This document shows, in pieces, positions 17,746 to 25,703 of a stretch of DNA of 64,000 bases. The notes beneath the pieces are model-generated. The model saw nothing but the letters and a program-made list of their open reading frames with translations. It was not told where the DNA came from and ran no database searches. The translations under genes were made by a program, and so were the position numbers. This stretch comes from Hyphomicrobiales bacterium (GTDB lineage Bacteria > Pseudomonadota > Alphaproteobacteria > Rhizobiales > Rhizobiaceae): the NCBI GenBank assembly GCA_900468065.1, contig UBTA01000068.1, forward strand, positions 89,390 through 153,389. Direction: 5' to 3'. The first letter of the stretch is position 1, and each line of letters starts with the position of its first letter.

Positions 17746-18609
17746 ATGAACACGATGACGACTTCGAGCAAGGCAGCCGGCCGGCTGAACGCGATCTGCG
17801 ATGCGCAGTCCTTCGTCACCCGCTACTGCGTCCGCAATCTCCTGACCGGCGAGACGTTTGGCCGGGGCGCGGACGAAGAGACTCCGTCCGCCAGCACGCG
17901 AAAAACCTCTATCATGATGGCGGCGCTGAAGGCCGTTGGCGAAGGCAGCCTCGATCTCAACGAACAGATCGTCTACGAGGAGCGCTTCGCCGAAGAGGTG
18001 GCAAGCGGTATCTTCCGTTACCTGACGCCCGGCATCGTCATCTCGCTGCGCGATGCAATCACCGGCATGATGGTGCTGAGCGACAATGTTTGCACCAAGA
18101 TGGTGTTCGAGCGGCTGACGCTGGACGAGGTCGATCTCTATTGCAAGTCGATCGGCATGAGCGGCACCCATCACCGCTTCCTCATTCCGCCTTTGGCGCT
18201 GTCGCCGGATCACGCACTCGGCGCGGTGACGACGACGACGGCAAGCGATCAGGTCATGCTTTTGCAGACGATTCTCGACGCGCAGACCTCAAGTGCCGCC
18301 GCTGCCAAGCTCGGCTGCCCCACGGAACTTTGCCAATACGCTCTGCAGACGTTGAAGAGCCAGGTCCTGCGTTACGGCATTCATTCGCGCTTGCCATTCG
18401 AAACCAAGGTGGCCAGCAAGGGCGGACGCGGCAAGCGTGGCCGCATGGATGCAGGCATCGTCTACCGCGATGGCGCGCCGTTCTACATCATCGCCGCCTA
18501 TACCGACCAGGTGCCGCAGGCGATGCCGGACGGGACGCCCGGATACACGATGTCGCTTGAAACCATCGGCAGGCTGTCGCGCGCCTGTTGGGATGAATTC
18601 CAGTCATAA
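17746..18609 (+). CDS. Class A beta-lactamase-fold serine hydrolase
   Basis: This 287-residue protein has the serine beta-lactamase/transpeptidase fold. The catalytic Ser-X-X-Lys is STRK at residues 50-53, SDN is at 112-114, and KGG at 225-227 stands where lactamases have KTG. The segment TTTTASDQVMLL matches the helix after the omega loop. There is no signal peptide, which is unusual because lactamases and PBPs act outside the cytoplasm. The gene starts one base after the ATPase stop and sits between the ATPase and the binding protein of a peptide importer. A cytoplasmic amidase or peptidase acting on imported peptides is more likely than antibiotic resistance. Confidence 0.85.
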   Translation: MNTMTTSSKAAGRLNAICDAQSFVTRYCVRNLLTGETFGRGADEETPSASTRKTSIMMAALKAVGEGSLDLNEQIVYEERFAEEVASGIFRYLTPGIVISLRDAITGMMVLSDNVCTKMVFERLTLDEVDLYCKSIGMSGTHHRFLIPPLALSPDHALGAVTTTTASDQVMLLQTILDAQTSSAAAAKLGCPTELCQYALQTLKSQVLRYGIHSRLPFETKVASKGGRGKRGRMDAGIVYRDGAPFYIIAAYTDQVPQAMPDGTPGYTMSLETIGRLSRACWDEFQS

Positions 18610-18632
18610 CCAATCAAAAAGAGGGTAGAACA

Positions 18633-20177
18633 ATGAAGACAATTCTCCTGGCCGGCACCATGCTGGCCTCACTCGCCGGCACCGCCTTAGCCCGCGATAT
18701 CGTCGTGGCACAGAGCTCCGATCTGCGCAGCAGCAATCCTGGCGTCAACCGCGACGGCAATACCGACAGCATCATCCTTCACATCGTCGAAGGCCTTGTC
18801 GGCTATGCCAACAACGGTGAGGTCAAACCGCTTCTGGCGGAAAGCGTCGATATGGCGCCGGATGGGCTGAGCTACACATTCAAGCTCCGCGGCGACGTGA
18901 AGTTTCACAACGACAAGCCGCTGAAGGCCGAAGATGTCGTCTGGAACTGGAACCGCTATATGGATCCGGCCACCAAATGGACCTGCCTCAAGGATTTTGA
19001 CGGCAATGGCGCTGCCCATGTTACCGGCATCAAGGCCGTGGACACTTCGACCGTGACGATAACGCTCGAAAAGCCATCGGCGGTTTTCCTCGGCCTGATG
19101 TCGCGCCCTGAATGCGGTTATACCGGCATCATCTCGCCGGATTCCGTTGCCGCTGACAGCACGTTTGACAAGCCGATCGGTACCGGGCCGTTCCAGTGGG
19201 ACGAGTGGAAGAAGGGCGAATACCTTCACCTTGCCAAATTCGACGGCTACGTTTCGCCGAAGAATGATGGCAAGCCGGATGGTGTGGTCGGATCGAAGCG
19301 GCCGCTGGTCGACGGCATCAAGTTCATGGTTATTCCGGATGCCTCGACCGTCAAGGCTGGTCTGCAATCCGGCGTGCTGGATACCGCGGAAATCTCGCCG
19401 GATCTCATTCCCGAATTCAAGGACAGCGTAACCACTCAGCTGATCATTGCCCGCAACAACGGCAAGAACCTGTTCTACATCCAGACGCGCGATCCGGTGC
19501 TGAGCAAGCCTGCCATCCGCCGCGCCATGGCACGGGCGCTCGACCTCGACCAGTTGGTGGCCGCGGCCTCGAACGGCACGGGCGAAGCAAACGGCTCGAT
19601 GATCTCGTCCGATTCCGTCTACTACAGCGACGCGCAGAAGAAGCGTCTGCCCTATGATCTGGAAGCGGCGAAGAAGGAACTCGACGCTTCCGGATACAAG
19701 GGTGAGCCGATCAGCATCATCGCCAACAAGCGGGGCAACGTGCCCAGCTTCCCAGCGGCCGTTATTGCGCAGGCGATGCTGCAGCAGATCGGGCTGAACG
19801 TGCAGATCGAGGTGCTCGATTATGCAACGCAGGTCGATCGACGCCGGTCGGGCAACTACCAGATCATCTCGCAATCCGTTACGCCGCGTCTCGACCCGGC
19901 GCTGATGTATAGCTTCTATGTTGGCGACAAGAACACGAACGCATCCTTGATGTGGGACGATCCGAAGGCGCGCGACCTGATGAAGGCCGCCTATGCCGAA
20001 ATCGACCCGAAAAAACGCCAGGCGATCTTCGACGCGTTCCATGAACTGATGATGCAGGAAATGCCCGGCATCTTCCTCTACGATATGGTCGATGTCTGGG
20101 GTGCGACCAAGGCGCTGAAGGGCCAGCCGGTCTGGCAGTCCAACGCCCGCCTCTGGGAAGTCTCGGTCGGCGACTAA
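18633..20177 (+). CDS. Peptide-type ABC transporter substrate-binding protein (family 5, DppA-like)
   Basis: This periplasmic binding protein has 514 residues. A signal peptide covers roughly residues 1-20 and ends at TALA-RD. The family 5 signature follows in the first third: EGLVGYANNGEVKPLLAESV, then the segment YTFKLRGDVKFHNDKPLKAEDVVW (quoted in part). The C-terminal lobe starts around residue 280 (RDPVLSKPAIRRAMARALD). It supplies substrate to the DppB/DppC/DppDF complex encoded upstream. The serine hydrolase gene lies between it and the ATPase. A strong hairpin follows the stop codon. Confidence 0.93.
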   Translation: MKTILLAGTMLASLAGTALARDIVVAQSSDLRSSNPGVNRDGNTDSIILHIVEGLVGYANNGEVKPLLAESVDMAPDGLSYTFKLRGDVKFHNDKPLKAEDVVWNWNRYMDPATKWTCLKDFDGNGAAHVTGIKAVDTSTVTITLEKPSAVFLGLMSRPECGYTGIISPDSVAADSTFDKPIGTGPFQWDEWKKGEYLHLAKFDGYVSPKNDGKPDGVVGSKRPLVDGIKFMVIPDASTVKAGLQSGVLDTAEISPDLIPEFKDSVTTQLIIARNNGKNLFYIQTRDPVLSKPAIRRAMARALDLDQLVAAASNGTGEANGSMISSDSVYYSDAQKKRLPYDLEAAKKELDASGYKGEPISIIANKRGNVPSFPAAVIAQAMLQQIGLNVQIEVLDYATQVDRRRSGNYQIISQSVTPRLDPALMYSFYVGDKNTNASLMWDDPKARDLMKAAYAEIDPKKRQAIFDAFHELMMQEMPGIFLYDMVDVWGATKALKGQPVWQSNARLWEVSVGD

Positions 20178-20183
20178 GCGCCC

Positions 20184-20207
20184 GTTGCGCCGCCCCGGCG
20201 GCGCAAC
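20184..20207 (+). terminator. GC-rich hairpin after the peptide-binding-protein gene
   Basis: A near-perfect inverted repeat, GTTGCGCCGCC with GGCGGCGCAAC, has its arms almost touching and forms a 9-10 bp stem with a tight loop. It starts 7 bases after the stop. There is no T-run, so it is more likely an mRNA-stabilising or attenuating stem than a full terminator. It mirrors the hairpin after the sugar-binding-protein gene at 2411. Confidence 0.55.
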
Positions 20208-20296
20208 ACTCTCTCCTTCACAACGAACCAACCGGCGGGTTGCGATCCGCCGGACAGGATTTCAGACGCCGAAATTGCGTCGACGCGAGGATACCC

Positions 20297-21739
20297 ATGC
20301 CCGACAAATCTTCCCTGCTTTCCTTGACTGCGGCCATCGACGGAATGGCGCCGCAGTTTACCGCGCTCAGCGACCAGATCTGGGACTTCGCCGAACTGAA
20401 ATTCGATGAACACCGCTCCTCGGCTCTGCTCATTGAGACGCTGGAGAGGAATGGATTTGCCGTCCGGAAAAGCGTCGCGGATATGGAAACGGCGTTCATC
20501 GGCGAATTTGGCGGCGGCAAACCGGTCATCGCCTTTCTTGGCGAATTCGATGCGTTGGCTGGCATGAGCCAGGCTGCCGGTGTGGATACCCCTGAGCCAG
20601 TGTCAGTGGATGGTACAGGTCATGGCTGCGGTCATAATCTTCTCGGCGCTGGTTCGCTGCTCGCGGCCATTTCACTTGCCAAACATATGCAGGCAGAAGG
20701 CCTGCCGGGCACCGTTCGTTACTATGGCTGCCCCGGAGAAGAGGGCGGCTCAGGCAAGACCTTCATGGTCCGTGCCGGTGCCTTTGACGATGTCGATGCG
20801 GCGCTGACATGGCACCCAGCCCCGTTCAACGGGGTACGCTCGACTAACAATCTGGCGGTTCTCGAATCCTACTACCGTTTCAAGGGTGTGGCCGCCCATG
20901 CGGCCAACAGTGCCCATCTTGGGCGCTCAGCGCTCGATGCGGTCGAGCTGATGAACGTCGGCGTCAACTTCCTGCGCGAACACATGCCGCAGGATTGCCG
21001 TGTCCACTATGCCATCACCGACGCCGGCGGCCGCGCGGCCAATGTGGTGCAAGCCAAAGCCGAAGTGCTTTACCTGATCCGCGCCCCGGACATGGCGCAG
21101 GCGCTGGCCCTTGCCGAGCGAGTGGGTAAGGTGGCGCAGGGTGCCGCCACGATGACGGAGACCGAAGTCGAGACCATCTTTGATACGGCCTCGACCAATC
21201 TGCTGCCCAATCTGACGCTTGAGAATGCCATCCACGACAATATGGTCGCGCTCGGTCCCGTGCCGTTCGATGCGGATGACATCGCTTTTGCAAAGAAGAT
21301 CCAGGCGACCTTTACCGACGAGGCGGTCAAAAGCAGCATACGCCTTTACCAGATCAAGAGTGACGTCTTTTCCAACGACAAGATAGACGGCTCGACAGCG
21401 CTGCATCTGGGCTTGCGGGCGTTTGAAGGCCAGTCGCATTTCCGCGCCGGATCGACCGATGTCGGCGATGTCAGCCGGGTGACACCGACGGCGCAGTGCT
21501 GGGCGCCAGCCTGGGCGATCGGCACAAACCCGCACACCTGGCAGGTGGTGGCGCAGGGCCGCAGCCCGGCAGCACACAAGGCCATGGTGCATGCGGCAAA
21601 GGTTCTGGCGGCCACCGGGCTTGATCTGGCGACTTCGGAAAGGTTGCGTGGCGAGGCAAGGACCGAGTGGAACGACAAGATGGATGGCCAGTCCTATGTC
21701 TGCCCGATCCCGGCGGTCGTCAAACCGGGGCAGCACTGA
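20297..21739 (+). CDS. M20 family amidohydrolase (AbgB-like)
   Basis: This zinc-dependent amidohydrolase or carboxypeptidase has 480 residues. Metal-ligand regions include GHGCGHNLLG near residue 112 (the paired His) and YGCPGEEGGSGKTF near residue 145 (the catalytic Glu pair). The ring of motifs, including TWHPAPFN, matches the AbgB branch, which hydrolyses aminobenzoyl-glutamate and other N-acyl amino acids. The start at 20297 has GCGAGG just upstream; an upstream in-frame ATG at 20240 gives an unlikely Arg-rich leader. It follows the peptide ABC operon and is likely to process an imported amide. Confidence 0.9.
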   Translation: MPDKSSLLSLTAAIDGMAPQFTALSDQIWDFAELKFDEHRSSALLIETLERNGFAVRKSVADMETAFIGEFGGGKPVIAFLGEFDALAGMSQAAGVDTPEPVSVDGTGHGCGHNLLGAGSLLAAISLAKHMQAEGLPGTVRYYGCPGEEGGSGKTFMVRAGAFDDVDAALTWHPAPFNGVRSTNNLAVLESYYRFKGVAAHAANSAHLGRSALDAVELMNVGVNFLREHMPQDCRVHYAITDAGGRAANVVQAKAEVLYLIRAPDMAQALALAERVGKVAQGAATMTETEVETIFDTASTNLLPNLTLENAIHDNMVALGPVPFDADDIAFAKKIQATFTDEAVKSSIRLYQIKSDVFSNDKIDGSTALHLGLRAFEGQSHFRAGSTDVGDVSRVTPTAQCWAPAWAIGTNPHTWQVVAQGRSPAAHKAMVHAAKVLAATGLDLATSERLRGEARTEWNDKMDGQSYVCPIPAVVKPGQH

Positions 21740-21760
21740 CCCAACCGCCGTGTCCGGCGC

Positions 21761-22309
21761 TCAGAAGGTTGGCGGCGTGCAGGCGCTGATGATGTCGCAC
21801 GCCACTGGGCCGACGCACCGGAACCGGTGCGGCCGGCGGCTTTCGAAATAGTAGGCATCTCCCGGCCCAAGGATCCGGCGTTCATCATCGACGGTGACTT
21901 CCAGCCGTCCGGACAGGATGATGCCGCCTTCCTCGCCATCATGCACCAGCGGCACTTTTCCGGTATCTGCGCCGGGCTGATAACATTCCTTGAGGATCTG
22001 TAGGCTGCGGCCGAACAGATTGTCGCCGATTTGCCGGTAAGAGATTGGCCCCTTACCGATTTCGACCAGTTCGTCGGCCCGGTAGAACGCTTTCTTCGGG
22101 CGGTCCGGCTCAAAGGCGAAAAATTCCGCCAGCCCGATGGGGATGCCATCGAGGATGCGTTTCAGTGCACCGACGGAGGGATTGGAGGAGTTGGACTCGA
22201 TCAAGGAAATCGTCGAGTTGGTCACGCCCGCCCGCTTGGCGAGTTCCCGCTGCGACAGATTGTTGAGCAGCCGCAAGTGGCGCAACCGGTTTCCAATATC
22301 CACCGACAT
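21761..22309 (-). CDS. XRE family regulator with cupin sensor domain
   Basis: This transcription factor has 182 residues. An N-terminal helix-turn-helix (about residues 5-62: LLNNLSQRELAKRAGVTNST, ISLIESNSSNPSV) is joined to a C-terminal cupin barrel (about 105-178, with LVHDGEEGGIILSGRLEV). PuuR and related regulators of amine catabolism share this layout. The start at 22309 has GAGGA in front; a longer frame to 22375 lacks one. It is divergent from the aminotransferase gene, and two symmetric TTTC-N-GAAA sites in the shared gap are candidate operators. It ends 21 bases from the convergent M20 gene. Confidence 0.92.
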   Translation of the reverse strand: MSVDIGNRLRHLRLLNNLSQRELAKRAGVTNSTISLIESNSSNPSVGALKRILDGIPIGLAEFFAFEPDRPKKAFYRADELVEIGKGPISYRQIGDNLFGRSLQILKECYQPGADTGKVPLVHDGEEGGIILSGRLEVTVDDERRILGPGDAYYFESRRPHRFRCVGPVACDIISACTPPTF

Positions 22310-22322
22310 GGCTGATCCTCTG

Positions 22323-22419
22323 TTTCGCATGTTCGAAATATCACAACTATTACAATTGGCAGTGAGTATTATCAATGGTTTATACCTGATCAGAAAAGGA
22401 CTTGTTTCGGCATGTGAAA
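22323..22419. promoter_or_regulatory. Two dyad sites in the XRE-cupin / aminotransferase promoter region
   Basis: TTTCG-N6-CGAAA at 22323-22338 is a perfect dyad around CATGTT. A second, looser copy, TTTC-N7-GAAA, lies at 22405-22419 around GGCATGT. The two share the core GTTTCG-CATGT and lie 82 bases apart in a 144-base divergent gap. This is the expected arrangement for an autoregulating XRE-cupin repressor that also controls the aminotransferase. Confidence 0.5.
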
Positions 22420-22453
22420 TCGTGACGTCATAGTAGTCTCACGGGAGGTCGCC

Positions 22454-23791
22454 ACGAACCAGCACAACAAACCAAACGCCCCGGCACTCGACAGCTACTG
22501 GATGCCGTTTACCGCCAATCGGCAATTCAAGGCGGCGCCGCGCCTGCTCGCCTCGGCCGAAGGCATGCATTATACCAGCGTCGATGGGCGCAAAATTCTT
22601 GATGGGACCGCAGGCCTCTGGTGTGTCAATGCCGGTCACGGCCGCCGCCAGATCGCCTCAGCTGTTGAGCGCCAGCTGCTCACGCTGGATTTCGCGCCAT
22701 CCTTCCAGATGGGCCATCCGATCGCCTTTGATTTTGCCGAGCGGCTGGCGGCAATCGCGCCAGGCGGCCCGAACGAAAAACTCGACCGCGTGTTCTTCAC
22801 CGGCTCCGGCTCGGAGTCGGTAGACACCGCGCTGAAGATCGCCGTTGCATACCAGCGATCGATTGGGCAGGGCACCCGCACACGGCTGATCGGCCGGGAG
22901 CGTGGTTATCACGGCGTCGGCTTCGGCGGCATTTCCGTTGGTGGTCTTGTCAACAACCGCCGGGTCTTTCCGCTGATTCCCGGCACGGACCATCTGCGCC
23001 ACACCCATGATCTTGCAACGAACGCCTTCGTCAAAGGCCAGCCGGAGCATGGCGCTGAGCTGGCCGACGATCTGGAAAGACTGGTCGCTCTGCATGGCGC
23101 CGAAACCATCGCTGCCTGCATTGTCGAACCCGTCGCCGGTTCGACCGGCGTGCTGATCCCGCCGAAAGGCTATCTTGAGCGGCTGCGCAAGATCTGCTCG
23201 ACCCACGGTATTCTGTTGATCTTCGACGAGGTCATCACCGGCTTCGGCCGCCTCGGGGCGCCGTTTGCCACGGACTATTTTGGCGTGACTCCCGATCTCG
23301 TTACCACCGCGAAGGGCCTGACCAATGGCGCGATCCCGATGGGTGCGGTGTTTGCCAGCCGCAAGGTCCACGATGCGCTTATGCATGGACCGGAAGGCCA
23401 GATCGAACTGTTCCACGGCTATACCTATTCCGGTCACCCGGCAGCCTGCGCCGCCGGTATCGCGACGCTCGATATCTACCGCGACGAAGGCCTCTTGACG
23501 CGGGCTGCCGACCTGCAGGACGATTGGCATGAGGCGATGCATTCGCTGAAGGGGGTGCCCCATGTCGCCGATATTCGCACGATCGGGCTGATCGCCGGCA
23601 TCGAGCTCACCTCCCGCGACGGCGCCCCCGGTGCACGCGCCTACGACGTCTTCGTCGATTGTTTTGAACGCGGCCTGCTGATCCGCGTCACCGGCGACAT
23701 CATCGCCTTTTCGCCACCGTTGATCGCCGAGAGATCCCATATTGCAGACATCGTCTCGATGCTTGGCGATGCCCTGAAACGGGTGCAGTAG
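22454..23791 (+). CDS. Class III omega-aminotransferase (beta-alanine:pyruvate type), ACG start likely
   Basis: This PLP-dependent aminotransferase moves an amino group from an omega-amino acid or amine to pyruvate. From ACG it has 445 residues. Motifs are SYWMPFTANRQF at the N-terminus, VFFTGSGSESVDTALK for phosphate binding, IFDEVITGFGR with the PLP-pyridine Asp near residue 260, and the Schiff-base Lys in TTAKGLTNGAIPMGAV near residue 289. The first ATG (22502) falls inside the conserved WMPFTANR block and has no ribosome site. Seventeen codons earlier, at the expected start, stands ACG AAC CAG, five bases after a perfect GGGAGG. An ACG start or an ATG-to-ACG change is therefore proposed. 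The gene is divergent from the XRE-cupin regulator. Confidence 0.88.
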   Translation, partial: TNQHNKPNAPALDSYWMPFTANRQFKAAPRLLASAEGMHYTSVDGRKILDGTAGLWCVNAGHGRRQIASAVERQLLTLDFAPSFQMGHPIAFDFAERLAAIAPGGPNEKLDRVFFTGSGSESVDTALKIAVAYQRSIGQGTRTRLIGRERGYHGVGFGGISVGGLVNNRRVFPLIPGTDHLRHTHDLATNAFVKGQPEHGAELADDLERLVALHGAETIAACIVEPVAGSTGVLIPPKGYLERLRKICSTHGILLIFDEVITGFGRLGAPFATDYFGVTPDLVTTAKGLTNGAIPMGAVFASRKVHDALMHGPEGQIELFHGYTYSGHPAACAAGIATLDIYRDEGLLTRAADLQDDWHEAMHSLKGVPHVADIRTIGLIAGIELTSRDGAPGARAYDVFVDCFERGLLIRVTGDIIAFSPPLIAERSHIADIVSMLGDALKRVQ

Positions 23792-23805
23792 TCCGCATGC
23801 TTGAA

Positions 23806-23828
23806 GTGTCCGGGCCTTTCCCGGGCAC
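23806..23828 (+). terminator. Hairpin after the aminotransferase gene
   Basis: A 9-bp stem, GTGTCCGGG with CCCGGGCAC through one G-U pair, encloses a CCTTT loop and begins 15 bases after the stop. The following bases are only moderately T-rich, so termination strength is uncertain. Confidence 0.5.
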
Positions 23829-23950
23829 ATTCCTCGATTGTTTCCAAATTCACTCCCCAACAATCCCGAATAAAGTGCGACGTTCAGGTCTCTGTCAGCT
23901 TCATCTGCATTTGGTAACAAAGGGTGGGAGCATTCGGGGACAGCGCAACG

Positions 23951-24709
23951 ATGAAAAAGGCACTGAACATTGTCCTCCAGACGGAACGCAAGGATACCGT
24001 TTTTAGCCAGGACGAAGCGCCGGTCGGAGATTTTTCCTTCAACGCAAAGGTTGCCGATGTCTTCGATGATATGGTCAGCCGCTCCGTGCCGCATTACCAA
24101 GAAATGCAGCGCATGGTGTGTGAACTGGCGCAGGATTTCGCCAGACCCAATACCAGCCTCTACGATATCGGCTGCTCGACCGCAACGACGCTGCTGACGC
24201 TCGACCCGATTCTCGATCCCAGCGTGAAATTCGTTGGCGTCGATAACGCACCCGACATGCTGGAAAAAGCCCGGCAGAAGATCGCTGAGACCGGTACGCA
24301 AAGGCCAATAGAGTTGCAGACCGCCGATTTGCACAAGGGCCTCTACATGGAGAATGCCAGCGTCGTTACGATGCTGCTCACTTTGCAGTTCATCCGGCCG
24401 CTCTATCGCGAGCGGATGATGAAGACGATCTATTCAGGCCTGAATGATCAGGGCTGCCTGCTTTTGATCGAAAAGCTGACCAGTGAAGACACGACGTTCA
24501 ACCGGTTGTTCATCCAGCACTATTACGATTTCAAGCGCCGCAACGGCTATTCGGAGATCGAGATTTCCAAGAAGCGCGAAGCGCTGGAAAACGTGCTTAT
24601 CCCTTACCGCTTGGAAGAAAATATCCTGCTCCTCAAGGAAACAGGGTTTCGGCGTGTCGAGATCTTTTTCCGCTGGTACAATTTCTGCGGGATCATCGCA
24701 GTCAAGTAA
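23951..24709 (+). CDS. CmoA-like carboxy-SAM synthase homologue
   Basis: This SAM-dependent protein of about 252 residues closely resembles CmoA. CmoA converts SAM and prephenate into carboxy-S-adenosylmethionine for tRNA wobble-uridine modification. Matches to the CmoA pattern are VFSQDEAPVGDFSFNAKVAD near the N-terminus, the SAM loop LYDIGCSTATT, VGVDNAPDMLEKAR, LTLQFIRP, and the diagnostic YDFKRRNGYSEIEISKKR near residue 197. No CmoB partner is adjacent; the next gene is a membrane methyltransferase of another family. The start 23951 has GGGGA 10 bases upstream; a GTG at 23924 is an alternative. It could make carboxy-SAM or act as a plain methyltransferase. Confidence 0.85.
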   Translation: MKKALNIVLQTERKDTVFSQDEAPVGDFSFNAKVADVFDDMVSRSVPHYQEMQRMVCELAQDFARPNTSLYDIGCSTATTLLTLDPILDPSVKFVGVDNAPDMLEKARQKIAETGTQRPIELQTADLHKGLYMENASVVTMLLTLQFIRPLYRERMMKTIYSGLNDQGCLLLIEKLTSEDTTFNRLFIQHYYDFKRRNGYSEIEISKKREALENVLIPYRLEENILLLKETGFRRVEIFFRWYNFCGIIAVK

Positions 24710-24720
24710 TCGAGAGCCCC

Positions 24721-25464
24721 ATGAAATCCCTGATGATATCCATCGGAAACTTCCTGTTCCGGTACCGCAACCAGGTCTTCCCGGTGATTATCGTGGCGCT
24801 CTTTGTCTCCGTGCGGCCTGCCGGGGAGATAGCCGGCAGCGTTACGCTGGAGAAAGCCGCCAACATTGCCGGCTGGCTGGTTGCCGGTCTGGGCCTGCTG
24901 TTTCGCGCAACGGTGATCGGATACGCCTATATCCAGCGCGGCGGCCTTAACAAAAAGGTCTATGCCAAGAATCTGGTCACCGCGGGTATGTTCAGCCTCT
25001 GCCGCAACCCGCTCTATGTTGGTAACGTGCTGATCTATACCGCGATCTTCCTTATTCACGGCAGTCCGGCGGTGATGACCGCCGGTATCCTGTTGTTCTG
25101 CTTCATGTACCAGTGCATCGTCTATGCTGAGGAAGCGTTTTTGGAGGAAAAGTTCGGCGATGGGTACAAGGCCTATTGCGCCGATGTCCCGCGTTGGATT
25201 CCCCGCTTCGGGAGGTTTTCGCAGGCAACGCAGGGCATGACTTTCAATGTCAAACGCGTGATCGCCAAGGACTATTCAACCGAGTCGGCCACGTTGATTA
25301 CGTTGCTGCTGGCGGAAATCTACCAGCACGTTGTGAGGACGACCGAGCGCGATATACGTCATCTCCTGTTTCTTGCCGGGCTGATCGCTCTGACGGTTTT
25401 GGCAACTGCATTTGTCAGCCGGCTGAAGAAGCGCGGCGTTTTCAACGAGAACAAAACCCCCTGA
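24721..25464 (+). CDS. Membrane methyltransferase, ICMT/PEMT family
   Basis: This integral membrane protein has 247 residues and about five membrane segments. The C-terminal half carries the isoprenylcysteine/phospholipid methyltransferase signature: LCRNPLYVGNVLIYTAIF near residue 98, then EEAFLEEKFGDGYKAYCADV, where the EE and Y residues complete the SAM pocket of ICMT-type enzymes. Its substrate is a lipid, isoprenoid or membrane-embedded small molecule. It begins 11 bases after the CmoA-like gene, so the two are almost certainly co-transcribed. The last 40 residues add a hydrophobic helix and a basic tail beyond the usual core. Confidence 0.85.
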   Translation: MKSLMISIGNFLFRYRNQVFPVIIVALFVSVRPAGEIAGSVTLEKAANIAGWLVAGLGLLFRATVIGYAYIQRGGLNKKVYAKNLVTAGMFSLCRNPLYVGNVLIYTAIFLIHGSPAVMTAGILLFCFMYQCIVYAEEAFLEEKFGDGYKAYCADVPRWIPRFGRFSQATQGMTFNVKRVIAKDYSTESATLITLLLAEIYQHVVRTTERDIRHLLFLAGLIALTVLATAFVSRLKKRGVFNENKTP

Positions 25465-25703
25465 CAAACTTGGTTTGCCCGCTCACACCGTCAATCAACC
25501 TACGGCGCAGTCCAGCAGTGATTGCCTCGAAACGGGATTGGTTAGCCCTGTGTTAACATCCTTTCGCAGTTTTAAGTGCCAGGCGGCGATCCCCGGTTGG
25601 GGAAATGCTGCGCTGCAGTAGAATGCGCGCAGCCGGGGTGCCTGCTTTCCTTGTCCACACGGGGTCCTGCCGGCTGTCACACAATTCCTGACAGGAGATG
25701 GCC

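Noticed and set aside
17746..18609. Antibiotic-resistance beta-lactamase
   Set aside because: The fold is right, but there is no signal peptide, KTG is KGG, and the gene sits in a peptide-import operon. A peptidase or amidase role is more likely.
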